A stretch of DNA of 55,478 bases from NCBI GenBank assembly GCA_050253535.1, contig JBFWIW010000013.1, forward strand, positions 1 through 55,478. Reading direction: 5' to 3'. Position numbers and translations under genes: made by a program. The notes beneath the pieces were generated by a model. That model worked only from the letters and a program-made list of their open reading frames with translations, was not told the DNA's origin and searched no databases. This document shows, one piece after another, positions 1 through 8,206 of the stretch. Position 1 is the first letter of the stretch; the number at the start of each line of letters is the position of its first letter. The DNA is from JBFWIW01 sp050253535. GTDB lineage: Bacteria > Bacillota > Clostridia > Oscillospirales > Oscillospiraceae.

Positions 1-635
1 GACCATATCCACTTGCTCGTGGCCTTTGCGGGGTTAAAATAGTATATGGCACCGCCGGATGGATCTACTCCGTTTATAGCGTCGCGCGCTGCTTTATACG
101 CGGAATCGGTTACCTCCGCACTGAACTGTCCGTCCGTCATACAAGTAAAAGCGCCGGACTGGTAAATAACGCCGGAAAGTGAATTCGGGAAGGAAGGATG
201 TTCCACGCGGTTGAGTACCACCGCGCCGACGGCCACCTGTCCCGAATATGGTTCTCCCCGGGACTCGGCGGAAATAAGGCGAGCCAGCAGCGCCACATTA
301 TTATCCTGTGTCCCCGTGCCGGATGAGTCGGAAATGCCTATGGCTCTGAGCGTAGCGGTACCGGCCACGCCGTCCGCCGTAAGCCCGTTTTTCTTCTGAA
401 ACCATATGACGGCTTTTTCCGTCCTGCTGCCGTATATTCCGTCGACAGAGCCGGAATAATAGCCCCACTGGGATAGTTTCTTCTGTATCTGAGTGACGAC
501 GGAGCCAGACGAGCCCCTTTTATATGCGACGGCCTCGGCTTGCGGAGATAATTCGGATTGGGCGAAAAGGATTATCAGGATGTTTATGGTGAAAATGACG
601 GCGAGCGCTGCCGTCAGTTTTCTCTTGTTATTCAA
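1..635 (-). CDS. sleB: Spore cortex-lytic enzyme SleB (partial, C-terminus off window)
   Basis: Germination-specific peptidoglycan hydrolase that degrades spore cortex. About 211 residues are present. They show a hydrophobic N-terminal signal/anchor (residues 8-24), a PG_binding_1 domain (about 47-100, with GYYSGSVDGIYG and LTADGVAGTATL) and the start of a SleB/CwlJ-type hydrolase domain with the glutamate of SAESRGEPYSGQ. The gene starts at TTG (position 635), eight bases after an AAAGGAG site; there is no ATG nearby in frame. The domain order (signal, one peptidoglycan-binding repeat, Hydrolase_2) fits SleB rather than CwlJ. The reading frame runs off the left edge at residues KATSKWIW, so the C-terminus and any partner ypeB cannot be seen. 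Confidence 0.88.
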   Translation of the reverse strand, partial: MNNKRKLTAALAVIFTINILIILFAQSELSPQAEAVAYKRGSSGSVVTQIQKKLSQWGYYSGSVDGIYGSRTEKAVIWFQKKNGLTADGVAGTATLRAIGISDSSGTGTQDNNVALLARLISAESRGEPYSGQVAVGAVVLNRVEHPSFPNSLSGVIYQSGAFTCMTDGQFSAEVTDSAYKAARDAINGVDPSGGAIYYFNPAKATSKWIW

Positions 636-740
636 TGAAAAGACTCCTTTGCAGATTACTGTAAATAGTCTGCGAAGAAGTCTTATTCTTTATTAGTTGT
701 AAAAATTACTTGAATTTGCTTATATTGCTTAATTACGTAT

Positions 741-2492
741 TCAGTTGGTTCTGGCGCGGACTTCATCTGCGGCTTTTGCTATAAAATCGCCCAGTTCGAT
801 CGAGCCCTGATCGCCGCCAGCGCGGGTTCTGACCGTGACACTGCCGCTTTCGGCTTCTTTATCGCCGAGAACGAGCATATAGGGGATTTTCTGCATCTGG
901 GCCTCGCGTATCTTGTAACCGATCTTTTCGCTTCTGTCGTCCATTTCGACTCTGAATCCCGCGGCCTTCAGTTTTTCAGCGACAGCCACGGCGTAATCGC
1001 GCGTACGGTCGGTTATGGGCAGGACTTTCATCTGCACAGGGGAGAGCCACAGCGGGAAAGCGCCGGCAAAATGCTCGGTGAGTATTCCGATAAAGCGCTC
1101 AATCGAGCCGAATACCACGCGGTGTATCATGACGGGGCGATGTTTTTCGCCATCCGCTCCGACATATTCCAGTTCAAACTTTTCGGGCATCTGCATATCG
1201 AGCTGGATAGTGCCGCACTGCCAGGTCCGGCCTATGCAATCCTCAAGGTGGAAGTCGATCTTCGGACCGTAGAACGCGCCGTCGCCCTCGTTTATGGTAT
1301 AAGGCTTGCCGAGCTCTTCGAGCGCGCAGCGCAGCCCGTTTGTGGCAGTCTCCCAGACTGCCTCGTCACCCATGTGATCCTCCGGCATGGTGGAGAGCTC
1401 GATATGGTATTTGAAGCCGAACAGGGAGTAAACCTTGTCAATAAGGTTGCAGACGCCTTTTATCTCATCGTTAATCTGCTCCGGCGTCATGAAGATATGC
1501 GCGTCGTCCTGTGTGAAGCAGCGCACGCGCATGAGGCCGTGCAGCGCGCCGGACAGTTCGTGCCGGTGCACGATACCGAGTTCGCCCACGCGCAGGGGCA
1601 GGTCGCGGTAGGAGTGCAGCTCGGATTTGTAGACGAGCATGCCGCCGGGGCAGTTCATCGGCTTTATACAAAAATCGGACTCGTCGATGACTGTGCTGTA
1701 TATATTGTTTTTATAGTGATCCCAATGGCCGCTCCGCTCCCAGAGGTCTTTTGTGAGCATTATCGGGGTGGAGATTTCCTGGTAACCCGCCTCGGCGTGG
1801 ATCTCACGCCAATATTCAATCAGTTTGTTTTTGATCACCATGCCCTTGGGGAGAAAGAACGGGAAGCCCGGGCCCTCATCCAGAAGCAAATACAGGCCCA
1901 GCTCGCGGCCGAGCTTTCTGTGGTCGCGGCGTTTTGCCTCTTCAAGGCGCTCAAGGTATGCGTTCAGCTCCTCTTTTTTCATGAAGCAGGTGCCGTAAAT
2001 GCGCTGAAGCATTTTTCTGTTTGAGTCGCCGCGCCAGTATGCGCCCGTGCAGGAGAGGAGCTTTATGGCGTTTCCCTTGACCCTGCCGGTATGGTCCAGG
2101 TGCGGGCCGGCGCAGAGATCAGTAAAGTCCCCCTGGCGGTAGAAGCTTAGTGGAGCCTCCTCCGGCAGGTCGTTTATGAGTTCGACTTTGTAGGGCTCAC
2201 CGAGCTCTTCCATAAGTTTTATCGCCTCGGCCCGGGGGAGTTCAAAACGCTCAAGCGGAAGCTTTTCTTTACAGATTTTTCGCATTTCGGCTTCGAGCGC
2301 CTCTAACATGTCGGGCGTAAACGGGGCCTCGGCGTCAAAATCGTAATAGAAACCGTCCGCTATCGAGGGGCCGATAGCAAGCTTTACGTCCGGATACAAG
2401 CGCTTTATAGCCTGCGCCAGGATGTGCGCCGTGGTGTGGCGGTAAGTCTTGCGAAAAGCTTCATTTTCAAAGGTATATTCATTTTCGGACAT
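741..2492 (-). CDS. thrS: Threonine--tRNA ligase lacking the TGS domain
   Basis: Class II synthetase that charges tRNA-Thr. At 583 residues it is about 60 shorter than the usual 640, because it opens directly at the editing domain; the N-terminal TGS domain is absent. Editing-site residues H19xxxH23 and C127xxxH131 are present. The catalytic core shows MNCPGG (zinc Cys281), the motif 2 region RCFTQDDAHIF (zinc His332), motif 3 FGSIERFIG and a C-terminal anticodon-binding domain. The ATG at 2492 follows a GGAGGG site. A T-box leader lies immediately upstream on the same strand, so expression should respond to uncharged tRNA-Thr. The missing TGS is an observation; editing should remain possible because both editing motifs are intact. 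Confidence 0.97.
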   Translation of the reverse strand: MSENEYTFENEAFRKTYRHTTAHILAQAIKRLYPDVKLAIGPSIADGFYYDFDAEAPFTPDMLEALEAEMRKICKEKLPLERFELPRAEAIKLMEELGEPYKVELINDLPEEAPLSFYRQGDFTDLCAGPHLDHTGRVKGNAIKLLSCTGAYWRGDSNRKMLQRIYGTCFMKKEELNAYLERLEEAKRRDHRKLGRELGLYLLLDEGPGFPFFLPKGMVIKNKLIEYWREIHAEAGYQEISTPIMLTKDLWERSGHWDHYKNNIYSTVIDESDFCIKPMNCPGGMLVYKSELHSYRDLPLRVGELGIVHRHELSGALHGLMRVRCFTQDDAHIFMTPEQINDEIKGVCNLIDKVYSLFGFKYHIELSTMPEDHMGDEAVWETATNGLRCALEELGKPYTINEGDGAFYGPKIDFHLEDCIGRTWQCGTIQLDMQMPEKFELEYVGADGEKHRPVMIHRVVFGSIERFIGILTEHFAGAFPLWLSPVQMKVLPITDRTRDYAVAVAEKLKAAGFRVEMDDRSEKIGYKIREAQMQKIPYMLVLGDKEAESGSVTVRTRAGGDQGSIELGDFIAKAADEVRARTN

Positions 2493-2540
2493 TATTATCC
2501 CTCCAAATTAATATATAATATGACGTTTAACAAAAAATAT

Positions 2541-2775
2541 AAAAAACGCCCCTGCAAAACCGGATGTCGGCTTGCAGGGGCGCAAATATACGCGGTTCCA
2601 CCCTGATTTATAACTCAAAGGCGCCGTAACGCGCGCAACACGGGCCATCTCATCGAAGGCCGGCTCAAGGAGTGGTCTTGCCGTACGTTTAAACCGGGAG
2701 CGCTTTCAGCCGCGGCATCTCCCTCTCTGACGCTTCGGTACGGGTCGTTTCCCTTCATTGCCGATAATAATTTGA
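2541..2775 (-). promoter_or_regulatory. T-box riboswitch of thrS
   Basis: On the minus strand the leader carries the conserved T-box core GGGTGGAACCGCG (complement of 2591-2603), followed by a GC-rich terminator whose arms are 2547-2557 and 2572-2582 and which ends in a six-T run (2541-2546). An AGAGAGGGAG stretch and a GCTGAAAGCG stretch further 5' look like the Stem I conserved elements. A plausible ACC (Thr) specifier is the complement of 2674-2676. The family senses uncharged tRNA and switches terminator to antiterminator. The specifier assignment is inferred from position only. Confidence 0.93.
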
Positions 2776-2804
2776 ATTGTAACACTATAGACCGGCCATG
2801 TCAA
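2776..2804 (-). promoter_or_regulatory. Sigma-A promoter of the thrS T-box transcript
   Basis: On the minus strand a perfect -35 TTGACA (complement of 2799-2804) is separated by 17 bases from -10 TACAAT (complement of 2776-2781). Transcription would begin just before the T-box Stem I. The fhs promoter reads the other way only about 20 bp away. Confidence 0.85.
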
Positions 2805-2822
2805 GAAGGGAGAAAAAACACC

Positions 2823-2850
2823 TTGACTCAAACAAATAATACTATATAAT
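2823..2850 (+). promoter_or_regulatory. Sigma-A promoter of fhs
   Basis: -35 TTGACT (2823-2828), 16-base spacer, -10 TATAAT (2845-2850), giving a leader of about 30 bases before the fhs ATG. It is back to back with the thrS promoter. Confidence 0.8.
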
Positions 2851-2885
2851 GTGTTTCATGCCGATCACTGGAAGGTATATTGATA

Positions 2886-4556
2886 ATGAAATTAAAAACT
2901 GATATAGAGATAGCGCAGGGAGCGGATATGCTCCCTGTTTCAGAAATGGCAGACTTTCTGGGTATAGACGAAAAATATGTTGAGCTATACGGGCGATATA
3001 AGGGAAAAATCGACTTATGTGTTTTAAACGGCGGAAGAGAGCAGGGAAAGCTTGTTCTGGTCACGGCTATTAATCCCACCCCCGCGGGAGAGGGGAAGAC
3101 AACCACCACTGTCGGTCTCGGCGATGCTCTTCGCAGGATAGGGAAGAAGTCCGTTATCGCCATTCGGGAGCCGTCACTCGGGCCGGTATTCGGTGTAAAA
3201 GGCGGAGCCGCCGGCGGCGGTTACGCACAGGTCGTGCCAATGGAGGACATAAACCTTCATTTCACCGGCGATATGCATGCTGTAAGCGCGGCGAATAACC
3301 TGCTTGCGGCCATGCTCGATAACCACATCTTTCATGGAAATGAGCTGGGCATAGACATCTGCCGCGTCACATGGCGGCGCTGTCTGGATATGAACGACCG
3401 CCAGCTGAGAAATATAACCGGCGGTCTGGGCGGAAGGATGAGCGGTGTCCCGCGGGAGGACGGCTTCGACATAACAGCGGCGAGCGAAGTGATGGCCTGC
3501 CTCTGCCTTGCCGGGAGCGTAGACGACCTCAAGGCGCGGCTAGGGCGGATAGTAGTCGGCTACACGGCGGAGGAAAAACCGGTTACGGCCCACGATCTGC
3601 GCGCGGAGGGTGCGATGACGGCGCTTCTTAAGGACGCGATAAAGCCCAATCTCGTCCAGACGCTGGAGCACACGCCGGCCTTTATCCACGGAGGGCCGTT
3701 TGCGAATATAGCGCATGGCTGCAATTCCATCATGGCGACGCGCATGGCGCTTGCTTTAGGCGAATACGCGGTGACGGAGGCCGGGTTCGGCGCGGATCTC
3801 GGCGCCGAAAAATTCATAGACATCAAGTGCCGCGGGGCGGGGATAACGCCGTCGGCAGTGGTCATAGTCGCGACTGTGAGGGCGCTTAAGCTCCACGGCG
3901 GGGCTAATAAGGAAGTTCTCTGTGAGGAAGACCTCTGTGCCCTCAAAAAGGGCCTTCCGAACCTGCTGCAGCATGTCGACAATGTGAAAAACGTGTTTGG
4001 ACTGAGCTCCGTCGTGGCTATAAACCGCTTCCCGACGGATACGGAGGCTGAACTTGAGCTTGTCAGGGAAAAGTGCGCTGAGTTAGGCGTCACCGCAGTT
4101 CTGTCCGAGGTTTGGGAAAAAGGCGGAGAAGGCGGAGTTGAACTCGCAAGAGAGGTTGTCCGTCTCTGCCGGGAAAAGAATGATTTTCGATTTGCCTATC
4201 CGTCGGAGGCGCCGCTTGAAGAAAAAATAGAGGCTGTCGTAAAGAAGATATACAGGGGAGAGGGCGTCGAGTTCTCTCAGACCGCGCAAAAGCAGATCAA
4301 AGCGCTCACGGCGCTCGGTTATGGCGCTCTTCCCGTCTGCATGGCCAAGACGCAGTACAGCTTTTCGGACGATCCGGCGCTCCTCGGCGCGCCGCACGGC
4401 TTTAAGGTGGCGGTGCGGGACGTAAAGGTATCCGCCGGGGCAGGCTTCGTAGTTGCTTATACGGGGTCGATACTTACAATGCCGGGTCTTCCAAAGAGCC
4501 CGTCGGCTGAAAAAATCGACGTGGATAAAGAGGGGAAAATAACAGGACTGTTTTAA
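2886..4556 (+). CDS. fhs: Formate--tetrahydrofolate ligase
   Basis: ATP-dependent ligation of formate to tetrahydrofolate, giving 10-formyl-THF for one-carbon metabolism (and the methyl branch of the Wood-Ljungdahl pathway where that is present; no other pathway gene is in view). The 556-residue length is normal. The P-loop-like TPAGEGKTTTT is at residues 65-75, followed by EPSLGPVFGVKGGAAGGG and the DINLHFTGD segment typical of the family. A TTG at 2880 is also in frame, but GGAAGG at 2871-2876 is better spaced for the ATG at 2886. It is monocistronic: it has its own promoter and a strong terminator follows. Confidence 0.97.
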   Translation: MKLKTDIEIAQGADMLPVSEMADFLGIDEKYVELYGRYKGKIDLCVLNGGREQGKLVLVTAINPTPAGEGKTTTTVGLGDALRRIGKKSVIAIREPSLGPVFGVKGGAAGGGYAQVVPMEDINLHFTGDMHAVSAANNLLAAMLDNHIFHGNELGIDICRVTWRRCLDMNDRQLRNITGGLGGRMSGVPREDGFDITAASEVMACLCLAGSVDDLKARLGRIVVGYTAEEKPVTAHDLRAEGAMTALLKDAIKPNLVQTLEHTPAFIHGGPFANIAHGCNSIMATRMALALGEYAVTEAGFGADLGAEKFIDIKCRGAGITPSAVVIVATVRALKLHGGANKEVLCEEDLCALKKGLPNLLQHVDNVKNVFGLSSVVAINRFPTDTEAELELVREKCAELGVTAVLSEVWEKGGEGGVELAREVVRLCREKNDFRFAYPSEAPLEEKIEAVVKKIYRGEGVEFSQTAQKQIKALTALGYGALPVCMAKTQYSFSDDPALLGAPHGFKVAVRDVKVSAGAGFVVAYTGSILTMPGLPKSPSAEKIDVDKEGKITGLF

Positions 4557-4626
4557 GCGCGCATCGATAATTACTGACTCAAAAACCGTTCGCGCTGCTT
4601 TCTGCGGGCTATTAATCGCAAAAGAA

Positions 4627-4674
4627 AACCAGCCATGCCAAGCTGATAAGCTTATGCATGGCTGGTTATTTTTT
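4627..4674 (+). terminator. Intrinsic terminator of fhs
   Basis: 12-bp arms AACCAGCCATGC (4627-4638) and GCATGGCTGGTT (4656-4667), an inner AAGCT/AGCTT pairing, and a T run at 4669-4674. Confidence 0.9.
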
Positions 4675-4809
4675 GTCCCGCTTAAAGCTGTTCACAAAAG
4701 TTAATATTGCTTGTTTTACAAACAAAGCCTATGTGAACGTTCCTTTTCAGCAAACTTTTTCGTATAGTATCAGAAGCTCTCTTCGGATACCTTTCTGCCT
4801 TAATTGAAA

Positions 4810-4998
4810 CTATATGCCTTCCGGCATTACGATGGCGGCGACGATATATGCCAGAAGACCCATTCCGAAGACAACAATCGAGATTGCCCAGATGAGACGG
4901 ATGACAGTGGAGTCGACACCGAAATACTCGGCGATACCGCCGCAGACGCCAAATATCTTTCTGTCGGTCAGTGACTTGCGAAGTTTCTTTTCTCCCAT
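4810..4998 (-). CDS. PspC-domain mini-protein
   Basis: 62-residue protein made almost entirely of one PspC domain. A basic N-terminus (KKLRKSLTDRKIFGVCGGIAEYFGVD) is followed by a single membrane span at about residues 33-57. PspC-family proteins are inner-membrane factors linked to envelope stress; in Firmicutes such stand-alone short forms are common and their partner is often unknown. The ATG at 4998 follows GGGGAGG. It has its own promoter and no adjacent phage-shock genes. The family assignment is firm; the function here is not. Confidence 0.88.
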   Translation of the reverse strand: MGEKKLRKSLTDRKIFGVCGGIAEYFGVDSTVIRLIWAISIVVFGMGLLAYIVAAIVMPEGI

Positions 4999-5046
4999 AA
5001 TATTTCCTCCCCTAACCGCTATTATGACTTTAATCGGTTTTATTAT

Positions 5047-5075
5047 ATTGTATCATTGTTTGTATTTCTTGTCAA
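5047..5075 (-). promoter_or_regulatory. Sigma-A promoter of the PspC gene
   Basis: On the minus strand: perfect -35 TTGACA (complement of 5070-5075), 17-base spacer, -10 TACAAT (complement of 5047-5052). Confidence 0.8.
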
Positions 5076-5092
5076 AATGGTAAAAGCAGTTA

Positions 5093-5794
5093 TCATGTAA
5101 ACAATTTTTTAATAAAGAGTGTTATTACGTAAAGTACGGGCTGATGGAGAACATAGATGAGGAGCGCTTTTTGCCCGACCGTGGGGAAGAGCGGGACCTG
5201 TACGCTGTAGAACCAGGCGGGCAGACGTCCGTCCCTTATATATTTTCCCGCCCATGTCCCGAAAATGAAGACAAAAAGCCATGGGAATATGGGAAAATAG
5301 TCTGAGCTGTAAAATCCCGGATAAGTCCAGCCGAACATCCATAGAAATTTTGTGCCGGACACGACGCCGCCGGCGAGATTCGCCGTCAGAAAGAGAAGGA
5401 CGGAACAGAATATAGGCAAGACTGCCGCGGGAAAACTCTCCCATAGCTTATACGTCAGCCCGTAGAAAATCATGCAGAAGCCCAGAAGGTGGAGAACGCC
5501 GAAACGGATAGGCATATCCATGAACCAGGTAACTATGGATAAGACCATAGCAATCAGAAAAACCTTAACGCCGCGTTTAAGATTGCTGCGGGAAAAGCGC
5601 GAGGATACGCCGGAGAGAAAAATGAACATACCCGCAAAAAAGTAGTGCAGGGAGTTTAAAACGGGGTTTGAGAAAAGCCACGCGGGAGCGCCGAGGAAGA
5701 CTACGAGATCGTATAGGAAATGGTGTCCCACCATGAGGATCACGCACAGCCCGCGCGTGGCGTCAATAAGCTGTATTCGTTTTTTAGCCGTCAT
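5093..5794 (-). CDS. DUF1624 / HGSNAT-like polytopic membrane protein
   Basis: 233-residue membrane protein with about seven hydrophobic segments. The N-terminus IQLIDATRGLCVILMVGHH is the signature of the DUF1624 (heparan-alpha-glucosaminide N-acetyltransferase catalytic-like) family, with paired His24/His25 in the first span. By family, it may be a membrane acyltransferase acting on a cell-surface or exported glycan; the substrate is unknown. The ATG at 5794 overlaps the stop of a tiny upstream ORF (ATGA) and has only a weak ribosome site of its own, so translation may be coupled. It is downstream of ychF on the same strand. Confidence 0.85.
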   Translation of the reverse strand: MTAKKRIQLIDATRGLCVILMVGHHFLYDLVVFLGAPAWLFSNPVLNSLHYFFAGMFIFLSGVSSRFSRSNLKRGVKVFLIAMVLSIVTWFMDMPIRFGVLHLLGFCMIFYGLTYKLWESFPAAVLPIFCSVLLFLTANLAGGVVSGTKFLWMFGWTYPGFYSSDYFPIFPWLFVFIFGTWAGKYIRDGRLPAWFYSVQVPLFPTVGQKALLIYVLHQPVLYVITLFIKKLFT

Positions 5795-5862
5795 ACGCTG
5801 AACCTGAACGTTACTGTGTCTCCGTTTTTCATAACATATATCCCTTTTATCACCGATTTCAC
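5791..5862 (-). CDS. Possible 23-residue leader ORF echoing the YchF C-terminus
   Basis: A GTG at 5862 follows a good GGAGGA site (7-base spacing) and opens a 23-codon frame ending YVMKNGDTVTFRFSV; its TGA overlaps the ATG of the DUF1624 gene. The ending closely matches the last residues of the adjacent YchF (YVMKDGDIVLFRFNV). Over the last 45 bases I count 34 identical. The same frame stays open upstream toward the end of ychF. It may be a coupled leader peptide, or a decayed tandem duplicate of the ychF 3' end. Whether it is translated cannot be told from sequence alone. Confidence 0.4.
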   Translation of the reverse strand: MKSVIKGIYVMKNGDTVTFRFSV

Positions 5863-5960
5863 AGGGGCTCCTCCGATTTTAATTATCGGCGGCCGAAGTG
5901 AATTCCGGCTGTATCCGCGGCACCCGCCGCGCTCGCTGCCGCACGTGCTGAAGTTTATGC

Positions 5961-7055
5961 CTATACGTTGAATCTGAAGAGCACAATGTCTCCGTCTTTC
6001 ATAACGTATTCCTTACCCTCCGAGCGGATAAGGCCTTTTTCCTTGGCGGCTGTCATGCTGCCGCAGGAGACGAGATCGTCGAACGCTATGACTTCCGCGC
6101 GGATAAAGCCCCGTTCGAAGTCGGTGTGGATTTTACCAGCCGCCTGGGGCGCCTTGGTGCCCTTTTTAATTGTCCAGGCGCGAACCTCGTCCGGGCCTCC
6201 CGTGAGATACGATATGAGGCCGAGAAGCGAGTAAGAACACTGAATAAGCCGGTCAAGGCCGGACTTCTGGAGCCCCAGCTCCTCGAGGAACATAGCCTTG
6301 TCCTCGCCCTCCAGTTCGGCGATCTCCTGCTCAACCTTTGCGCAGACGGGAAGCACCTCGCTGCCCTCTGCCTCGGCAAGCTTCCTAACTGACAGGAAGT
6401 AAGGGCTCTTTTCAAAGCCGGCGGTAAAGCTCGCCTCATCCATATTGGCGGCATAGATAACGGGTTTCAGTGTGAGCAGTTCGGAAGCGAAAATTATGCC
6501 CATATCCTCATCGGAACAGGGATAAGTGCGGGCGAGGCCGCCCTCGTTTAAATGCGCGAGGAGCCCTTCGAGGACTTCCGCCTCGTGCAGATACTTTTTG
6601 TCGCCCTTGCCGGCTTTTTTGGCCTTGTCAATCCGCCGCTCAACCATCTCCATATCGGCCATGCAGAGCTCAATGTTTATGGTCTCAATGTCGCGCAGGG
6701 GATCGGTGGAGCCCTCCACATGGATGACGTTGTCATCGTCAAAGCAGCGTACTACATGGACTATTGCGTCCGTCATACGGATATTGGAGAGAAATTTATT
6801 GCCGAGCCCCTCGCCTTTTGATGCCCCGCGTACCAGACCGGCGATATCCACAAATTCCATTACGGCTGGCGTATATTTTTTTGGCTTGTACATTTCGGCG
6901 AGATAGTCAAGGCGTTTGTCCGGCACCGTAACCATTCCGACGTTGGGGTCAATCGTGCAGAAGGGGTAATTCGCCGAATCGGCGCCCGCGCAGGTGAGCG
7001 CGTTAAAGAGCGTGGATTTTCCCACGTTGGGAAGTCCGACAATTCCTAATTTCAT
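5961..7055 (-). CDS. ychF: Ribosome-binding ATPase YchF (Obg family)
   Basis: Obg-family P-loop protein that binds ribosomes and hydrolyses ATP; linked to translation and stress control. At 364 residues it is full length. G1 is GLPNVGKST (7-15) and the switch region includes FVDIAGLVRGASKGEGLGN. The base-recognition site reads NMDE rather than NKxD, which is the family mark of ATP preference. It ends in a TGS domain (about 280-364) with KEYVMKDGDIVLFRFNV. Its ATG at 7055 follows GGAAGG. A short sequence resembling its own 3' end lies about 100 bp downstream. Confidence 0.97.
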   Translation of the reverse strand: MKLGIVGLPNVGKSTLFNALTCAGADSANYPFCTIDPNVGMVTVPDKRLDYLAEMYKPKKYTPAVMEFVDIAGLVRGASKGEGLGNKFLSNIRMTDAIVHVVRCFDDDNVIHVEGSTDPLRDIETINIELCMADMEMVERRIDKAKKAGKGDKKYLHEAEVLEGLLAHLNEGGLARTYPCSDEDMGIIFASELLTLKPVIYAANMDEASFTAGFEKSPYFLSVRKLAEAEGSEVLPVCAKVEQEIAELEGEDKAMFLEELGLQKSGLDRLIQCSYSLLGLISYLTGGPDEVRAWTIKKGTKAPQAAGKIHTDFERGFIRAEVIAFDDLVSCGSMTAAKEKGLIRSEGKEYVMKDGDIVLFRFNV

Positions 7056-7195
7056 ATGATCATTCCTTCCGGATATCTTTCAGATGGTTATTATATTACA
7101 GGCTGTTTAAAAAGGCAAATATATTAGGCATTGTTTGAAAATCAGAATTATAGCGGCCGCTATTGGAAATACTTATTAAAAACGGAGGGGAAATT

Positions 7196-8206
7196 ATGGA
7201 TACAGTCGCATTCTTCGATACAAAGCCCTATGACAGGAAATGGTTCGATACGTACAGCGGCCGCTACGAAGTCGAGCTGCGCTATCTCGAGAACAGACTC
7301 TGCGCGGAGACGGCGGTTTTAGCATCGGGATCGCGCGCCGTCTGCGCGTTTGTAAACGACACGGTAGACGAGGAGACAATCAAAGCCCTCGCCAAGGCGG
7401 GGGTAGAAGCGGTCGCCATGCGCTGCGCGGGCTATAACAATGTGGACATGAAAGCGGCCTCGGCTGCGGATATGAAAATATACCGCGTACCGGCATATTC
7501 TCCTGAGGCTGTAGCAGAGCATGCTATGGCGCTCCTGCTTACGCTCTGCCGTAAGACGCACAAGGCTTATAACCGCACACGGGAACAGAACTTCAGCCTC
7601 AAGGGGCTGGAGGGATTCAACCTCAAGGGAAAGACCGTCGGCATAGTGGGGACCGGCAAAGTCGGTCAGGCGTTTTGTGACATTTGTTTCGGATTCGGCA
7701 TGAAAGTCATAGCCCACGACCCGTACCCGGCATGGGGCAGAGGCGTGGAGTACGTTGGCTTTGATGAAATGTGCCGCAGGGCGGATATCATTTCGCTCCA
7801 CTGTCCGCTGTTACATGAGACTTATCACCTGATAAGCCGGCATACGTTCCACATCATGAAGAAAGGTGTATATATAATAAATACCTCCAGAGGAGCACTC
7901 ATTGACAGTGAGGCTCTTCTGGAGGCGATAAAGTCTGAAAAAGTGGGCGGCGCGGGGCTTGACGTTTACGAGGAGGAGAGCGACGTTTTCTATGAGGATG
8001 TATCGGACCGCGTGATACGGGATGATACACTGAACATGCTGCTGTCGCAGCCGAACGTCCTTGTGACGTCGCATCAGGGTTTTCTGACGCAGGAAGCGCT
8101 TTCCGCGATTGCGGAGACGACACTTGGTAACCTCCGATGCTGTTTTAGAGGCGCATCTTCGGAAAACATCATTTCAGCTCAGCCCGGTCAACCCGCAACA
8201 GTATAG
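7196..8206 (+). CDS. ldhA: D-lactate dehydrogenase (D-2-hydroxyacid dehydrogenase family)
   Basis: NAD-dependent reduction of pyruvate (or a related 2-oxoacid) to the D-hydroxyacid, a fermentative redox sink. 336 residues. The Rossmann motif GTGKVG is at 152-157, and the catalytic triad is Arg232 (NTSRGALID), Glu261 (DVYEEE) and His293 (TSHQGF); the spacing mirrors characterised lactobacillar D-LDHs. The ATG at 7196 is chosen over a TTG at 7163 because GGAGGGG sits just before it. A short GC palindrome lies at about 7150-7163. The 3' end overlaps the convergent anti-sigma gene by 19 bp. Substrate specificity within the family is inferred. Confidence 0.85.
   Translation: MDTVAFFDTKPYDRKWFDTYSGRYEVELRYLENRLCAETAVLASGSRAVCAFVNDTVDEETIKALAKAGVEAVAMRCAGYNNVDMKAASAADMKIYRVPAYSPEAVAEHAMALLLTLCRKTHKAYNRTREQNFSLKGLEGFNLKGKTVGIVGTGKVGQAFCDICFGFGMKVIAHDPYPAWGRGVEYVGFDEMCRRADIISLHCPLLHETYHLISRHTFHIMKKGVYIINTSRGALIDSEALLEAIKSEKVGGAGLDVYEEESDVFYEDVSDRVIRDDTLNMLLSQPNVLVTSHQGFLTQEALSAIAETTLGNLRCCFRGASSENIISAQPGQPATV

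Noticed and set aside
1071..2024. 317-codon plus-strand frame
   Set aside because: Lies wholly antisense to thrS, whose motifs are intact; it is a GC-codon shadow with no ribosome site.
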